This document shows, piece by piece, positions 61,096-64,000 of a stretch of 64,000 bases of DNA. This DNA is from Acidimicrobiaceae bacterium. Lineage in GTDB: Bacteria; Actinomycetota; Acidimicrobiia; Acidimicrobiales; Ilumatobacteraceae. The DNA lies in assembly GCA_016722025.1 (NCBI GenBank), contig JADKGZ010000019.1:24504-88503 (forward strand), written 5' to 3'. A model generated the notes under the pieces. The model was not told the DNA's origin. It ran no database searches and saw only the letters and a list, made by a program, of their open reading frames with translations. Positions within the stretch are counted from its first letter, which is position 1. Each line of letters opens with the position of its first letter. A program made the translations under genes and the position numbers.

Positions 61096-62766
61096 TTACG
61101 CCGTGAAACCGGCGGAACCGAGGTAGTAGTGCCCGAGGCCGGTGGCGACGATGCCCGTGACGTTCTTCTTGTACGCGATGAGCGAGTCGTAGAAGTACGG
61201 GATGATGTAGGGCACGTCTTCGGTGGCGATGGCCTGCACCGTCTTGATGGCCGCCTGGCGACCGGCGAGGTCGAGCGACGCCTGGTACTCCGCAACAGCC
61301 GCGTTGAACGGTTCAGAGATGTAGTGCGCCGAGTTCCACTCGCCGGTGGCGTACGCCTTCACCAGGTACACATCGGGGGTGCCACGGTTGCCGTAGTCGA
61401 CGATGCCGAACTCCTCGCCACCGTCGCAGCCGGCGGGTGCGACCTCGGAGTCGTAGACCTTGCACCAAGAATCGTAGAAGGTGTCGGTGCTGATGACGTT
61501 GAGCGTGACATCCATGCCGATGTCCTTCAGCTGGGTCTGCATGAGCTCGGCCAACTGGGGGATCTCGACCAGCTTCGGCACGTGCATGGTGACGGCCAAC
61601 CCGGCCTTGCCCGCTTCTTCGAGCAGCGCCTTGGCCTTCTCGATGTCGCGCTCGCGCTGCGGCTGAGTCGAATCGAAGAACTCGTACGACGGGGCGACCG
61701 GGTGGTCGTTGCCCATCTGGCCGCGACCCTTGAGCACGACGTCGAGCAGCTCCTGGCGGTTGATGCCCAGGGCCACTGCCTGGCGAACCCTCACGTCGGT
61801 GAACGTGCCCTCGCGAGTGTTCATCCACAGCTGCCGGTGTGCCGCACCGCTGATCGACTCGACCGTGACGTCGGGGTTCGACAGCAGCGCGTCGCCGCCC
61901 ACGACGGCGAACAGCACGATGGCATCGGCCTGGCCGCCGAGCACGCCGGTGATCTGCGTGGCGATGTCGTCGGAGAAGACGAAATCCACCTTCTCCAGAT
62001 TGGGCTTGCCACCCCACCAATCGTCGTTACGCGCGAACGTGGCACCGGTGGCGATGTCGTACTTCTCGAGCTTGAACGGGCCGGTGCCGCTGGGGCGGCC
62101 GTCGAGCGTCGTGCCCGTCTCGTAGTCGGCGGGGGTGATGAGCGACTGCGGGTTCCAGATCGACAGTTGGTACGGGAACTGACCGTCGGCCAACAGCAGC
62201 TTCACCGTGACGGTGAGGTCGTCGACAGCCGTGCCGGCGCCGGCCTCGATGTACGAGGCGAGGTTGCCCACCGACAGGCGATCGAGGGTGGCCACCACAT
62301 CAGCGGCCGTGAATGGTGTGCCGTCGTGCCACTTCACGCCGGAGCGGAGCTTGAACGTCCACTCGCTGCCATCATCGTTGGGCTACCAGGACTCGGCCAG
62401 CATCGGGGCGATCGCGGCGCCCTCGCCCTTGCCGCAGAGGTACTCGAAGGCAGTGGTGGCGATGGTGTAGCTACCCAGGTTGTCCATCGCGACCGGGTCG
62501 ATCGGGCCACCCGGGCGCTGCGAGGCGACACGCAGCGTGCCACCCTCCTTGATGGCGCCGGTTGAGCCGCCGGTGGACGGGCTGGCATCTTCATCGTCGC
62601 CGCAGGCTGCGAGGATCGAGCCGAGGAACGCTGCGCCGAGGCCCATCACGCTGCCGCGAACGAGGAACGACCGACGTGAGAGCCCACCTCCGACGTACGA
62701 GTCGATCAGACCGGTTTCGAGCGAGCCGAGATCGCGGCCAGCACCTTCATACATTGACTTGCTCAT
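61096..62766 (-). pseudogene. ABC importer substrate-binding protein, with in-frame TAG
   Basis: A family 5 (dipeptide/oligopeptide type) binding protein of 556 codons. A Tat motif SRRSFL (residues 30-35) is followed by a lipobox with Cys55, so it is folded before export and then membrane-anchored. TAG at 62385-62383 splits MLAESW from PNDDGSEWTFKL; homologues usually have Glu there, so GAG to TAG is likely. The remainder is intact. AGGGGGA precedes ATG 62766. The ligand is unknown. Confidence 0.85.
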
Positions 62767-62941
62767 GGTTTCCCCCTAGATAGAACTGACGTCGAAAGCA
62801 TCCCACAGGACTGCGGGCGGGACGATACCTGCGCCCGAAATCCTGGTCAATCAATCCCCAGCGCCAGAACCTGCTCGACCCAGAACGAAGGCCAGTTCGC
62901 TGCTGCCGATGAGGATTGAGGGGCGACGGTAGCACATTCAC

Positions 62942-62993
62942 GGTACGTGCGTTCCGTGATAGGTATCGATGGATGAGTGGTACGGTCGTTCCA
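62942..62993 (+). promoter_or_regulatory. Two operator-like copies upstream of mttB-2
   Basis: GGTACGTGCGTTCCG (62942-62956) and GGTACGGTCGTTCCA (62979-62993) share the form GGTACG-N2-CGTTCC. The second is identical to 49030-49044 (minus). Both lie in the divergent gap between the binding-protein gene and mttB-2, so one regulator could control both directions. Confidence 0.6.
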
Positions 62994-63033
62994 GTAACCG
63001 GCCCGTGGGGGTCATCGGGACCAAGGAGTGCGC

Positions 63034-64000
63034 ATGACCGACGTCGCCGCCAACCCAGCTCGTGCCCGCGGCGGCGGCCGCGCCGGCCGCGCGGCGATGC
63101 GGGCAGCGGTCGCGGGCGCGCAGGGCCCCGCGTTCATCCGACGCGAGATTCCGCCGTACGCACTGCTCGGCGAGGAAGGGTTGGCGCTGGTGGCGGCCAA
63201 GGCCGACCAGTTGCTGGCGGAGATCGGCATCGAGATTCGCGACGACGAGGAGTCGTTGCGCCTGTTCCGCGACGCGGGCGCGACGGTCGACGGTGTCACC
63301 GTCAGGTTCGACCCCGGGCACGTGCAGGCCCTGTGCGCCACCGCACCCCGCGAGTTCACCCAGCACGCACGCAACGCCAGCCGATCGGTGCAGATCGGTG
63401 GCGACAACGTGGTCCTGGCACCCACGTACGGGTCGCCGTTCGTGCGCGATCTACCCAACGGCCGCCGCTACGGCACCCTCGCCGACTTCCAGAACTTCGT
63501 CAAGCTCGCCTATGCCACGGCGTGGCTGCACCACTCCGGCGGCGGTATGCCGAGCCACCGACGTGCCGGTCAACAAACGCCACCTCGACATGGTGTGCGC
63601 ACCTGCGCTTCAGCGACAAAGGCGTTCATGGGCTCGGTCACCGCGCCCGAGCGCGCAGCCGACAGCATCGAGATAGCTCGCCTCGCCTTTGGCGCCGACT
63701 TAGTCGACGGCAACTGCGTCATCCACGGCAGTGTCAACGTCAACTCGCCGCTCGTCTGGGATGCCACGATGACGGGCGCGCTCAAGACGTACGCCGCCGC
63801 CAACCAAGCAGCTGTGGTCGTGCCCTTCATCCTCGGCGGGGCCATGGGGCCGGTCACCACGGCCGGCGCAGTGGCGCAGGCGCACGCCGAGACGATGGTG
63901 GGTGTGGCACTCACCCAACTCGTGCGGCCAGTGCCCGGCCATCTACGCGCTTCCTGTCATCGATGGCGTTGCGCAGCGGTAGCCCCACGTTCGGCATGCC
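63034..64000 (+). pseudogene. Second MttB-family methyltransferase, partial and frameshifted
   Basis: A second MttB-like protein, cut by the window end. It opens MTDVAANPARARGGGRAGR and continues through RRYGTLADFQNFVKL. FILGGAMGPVTTAGA matches the barrel segment of mttB-1. The frame changes near 63545, 63595 and 63620, then again near 63935-63950, consistent with base errors. The gene is divergent from the importer binding protein, suggesting linked use. Its substrate may differ from that of mttB-1. Confidence 0.8.

Overview
The window is 64 kb of GC-rich DNA with frequent GTG and TTG starts, dense gene packing and many 1-8 bp start/stop overlaps. It looks like an actinobacterial chromosome. 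A phosphatidylinositol-type pgsA-patA pair, a PimA-like mannosyltransferase, an F420-dependent LLM oxidoreductase and a PAC2 protein point the same way. I infer an Ilumatobacter-like member of the Acidimicrobiia; no rRNA or marker-gene comparison was possible.

Layout. 1-4600 is an accessory-looking stretch: a PIN-like protein, a frame-disrupted lipoprotein, a small membrane protein, a MerR regulator fused to a VOC domain, and an unknown small protein. Palindromes and a duplicated intergenic repeat lie between them. 4600-27200 is core: patA-pgsA, ruvCAB, bcp, yebC, pdxS-pdxT, YerB-like lipoprotein-htpX-lemA, pimA, a secreted SGNH protein with three repeated modules, a thioredoxin/TPR protein, a phosphotransferase-PAC2 pair, LysR, and an LLM oxidoreductase. 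27200-38150 holds a UvrD-HRDC helicase, an acetylpolyamine-amidohydrolase-like protein, a fatty acyl-AMP ligase, leuS, a CsoR/CstR-like repressor with its operator, a MatB-like acyl-CoA synthetase and TetR. 38170-46185 is a histidine utilisation operon (hutH-hutU-def-hutF-hutI-yeiH) divergent from an IclR regulator. A peptide deformylase sits where an N-formylglutamate deformylase would be expected. 46458-48973 carries a uridine-kinase-like protein, a PhnD-like protein and a fatty acid desaturase. 49119-64000 appears to handle methylated amines: two MttB-family methyltransferases with no internal stop at a pyrrolysine site, a dimethylglycine-dehydrogenase-like flavoprotein with a GcvT domain, a dipeptide-type ABC importer, and a heterodimeric ABC exporter. 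An identical 15-bp operator-like sequence lies upstream of both mttB genes.

How the genes may work together. Histidine would pass through urocanate, imidazolonepropionate, formiminoglutamate and formylglutamate to glutamate, the last step possibly by the Def-like protein. The importer, MttB and the flavoprotein could take up and demethylate an N-methylated compound, feeding one-carbon units to tetrahydrofolate. Substrates are not shown by the sequence.

Sequence quality. Several genes are broken by single-base indels: leuS at about five places, mttB-2 at about five, uvrD at two or more, exporter 1 at two, and one each in a lipoprotein, a secreted hydrolase and the LLM oxidoreductase. Three more carry one in-frame stop (hutU, tetR and the importer binding protein). 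Breaks in the essential leuS gene suggest uncorrected sequencing or assembly errors rather than true decay.
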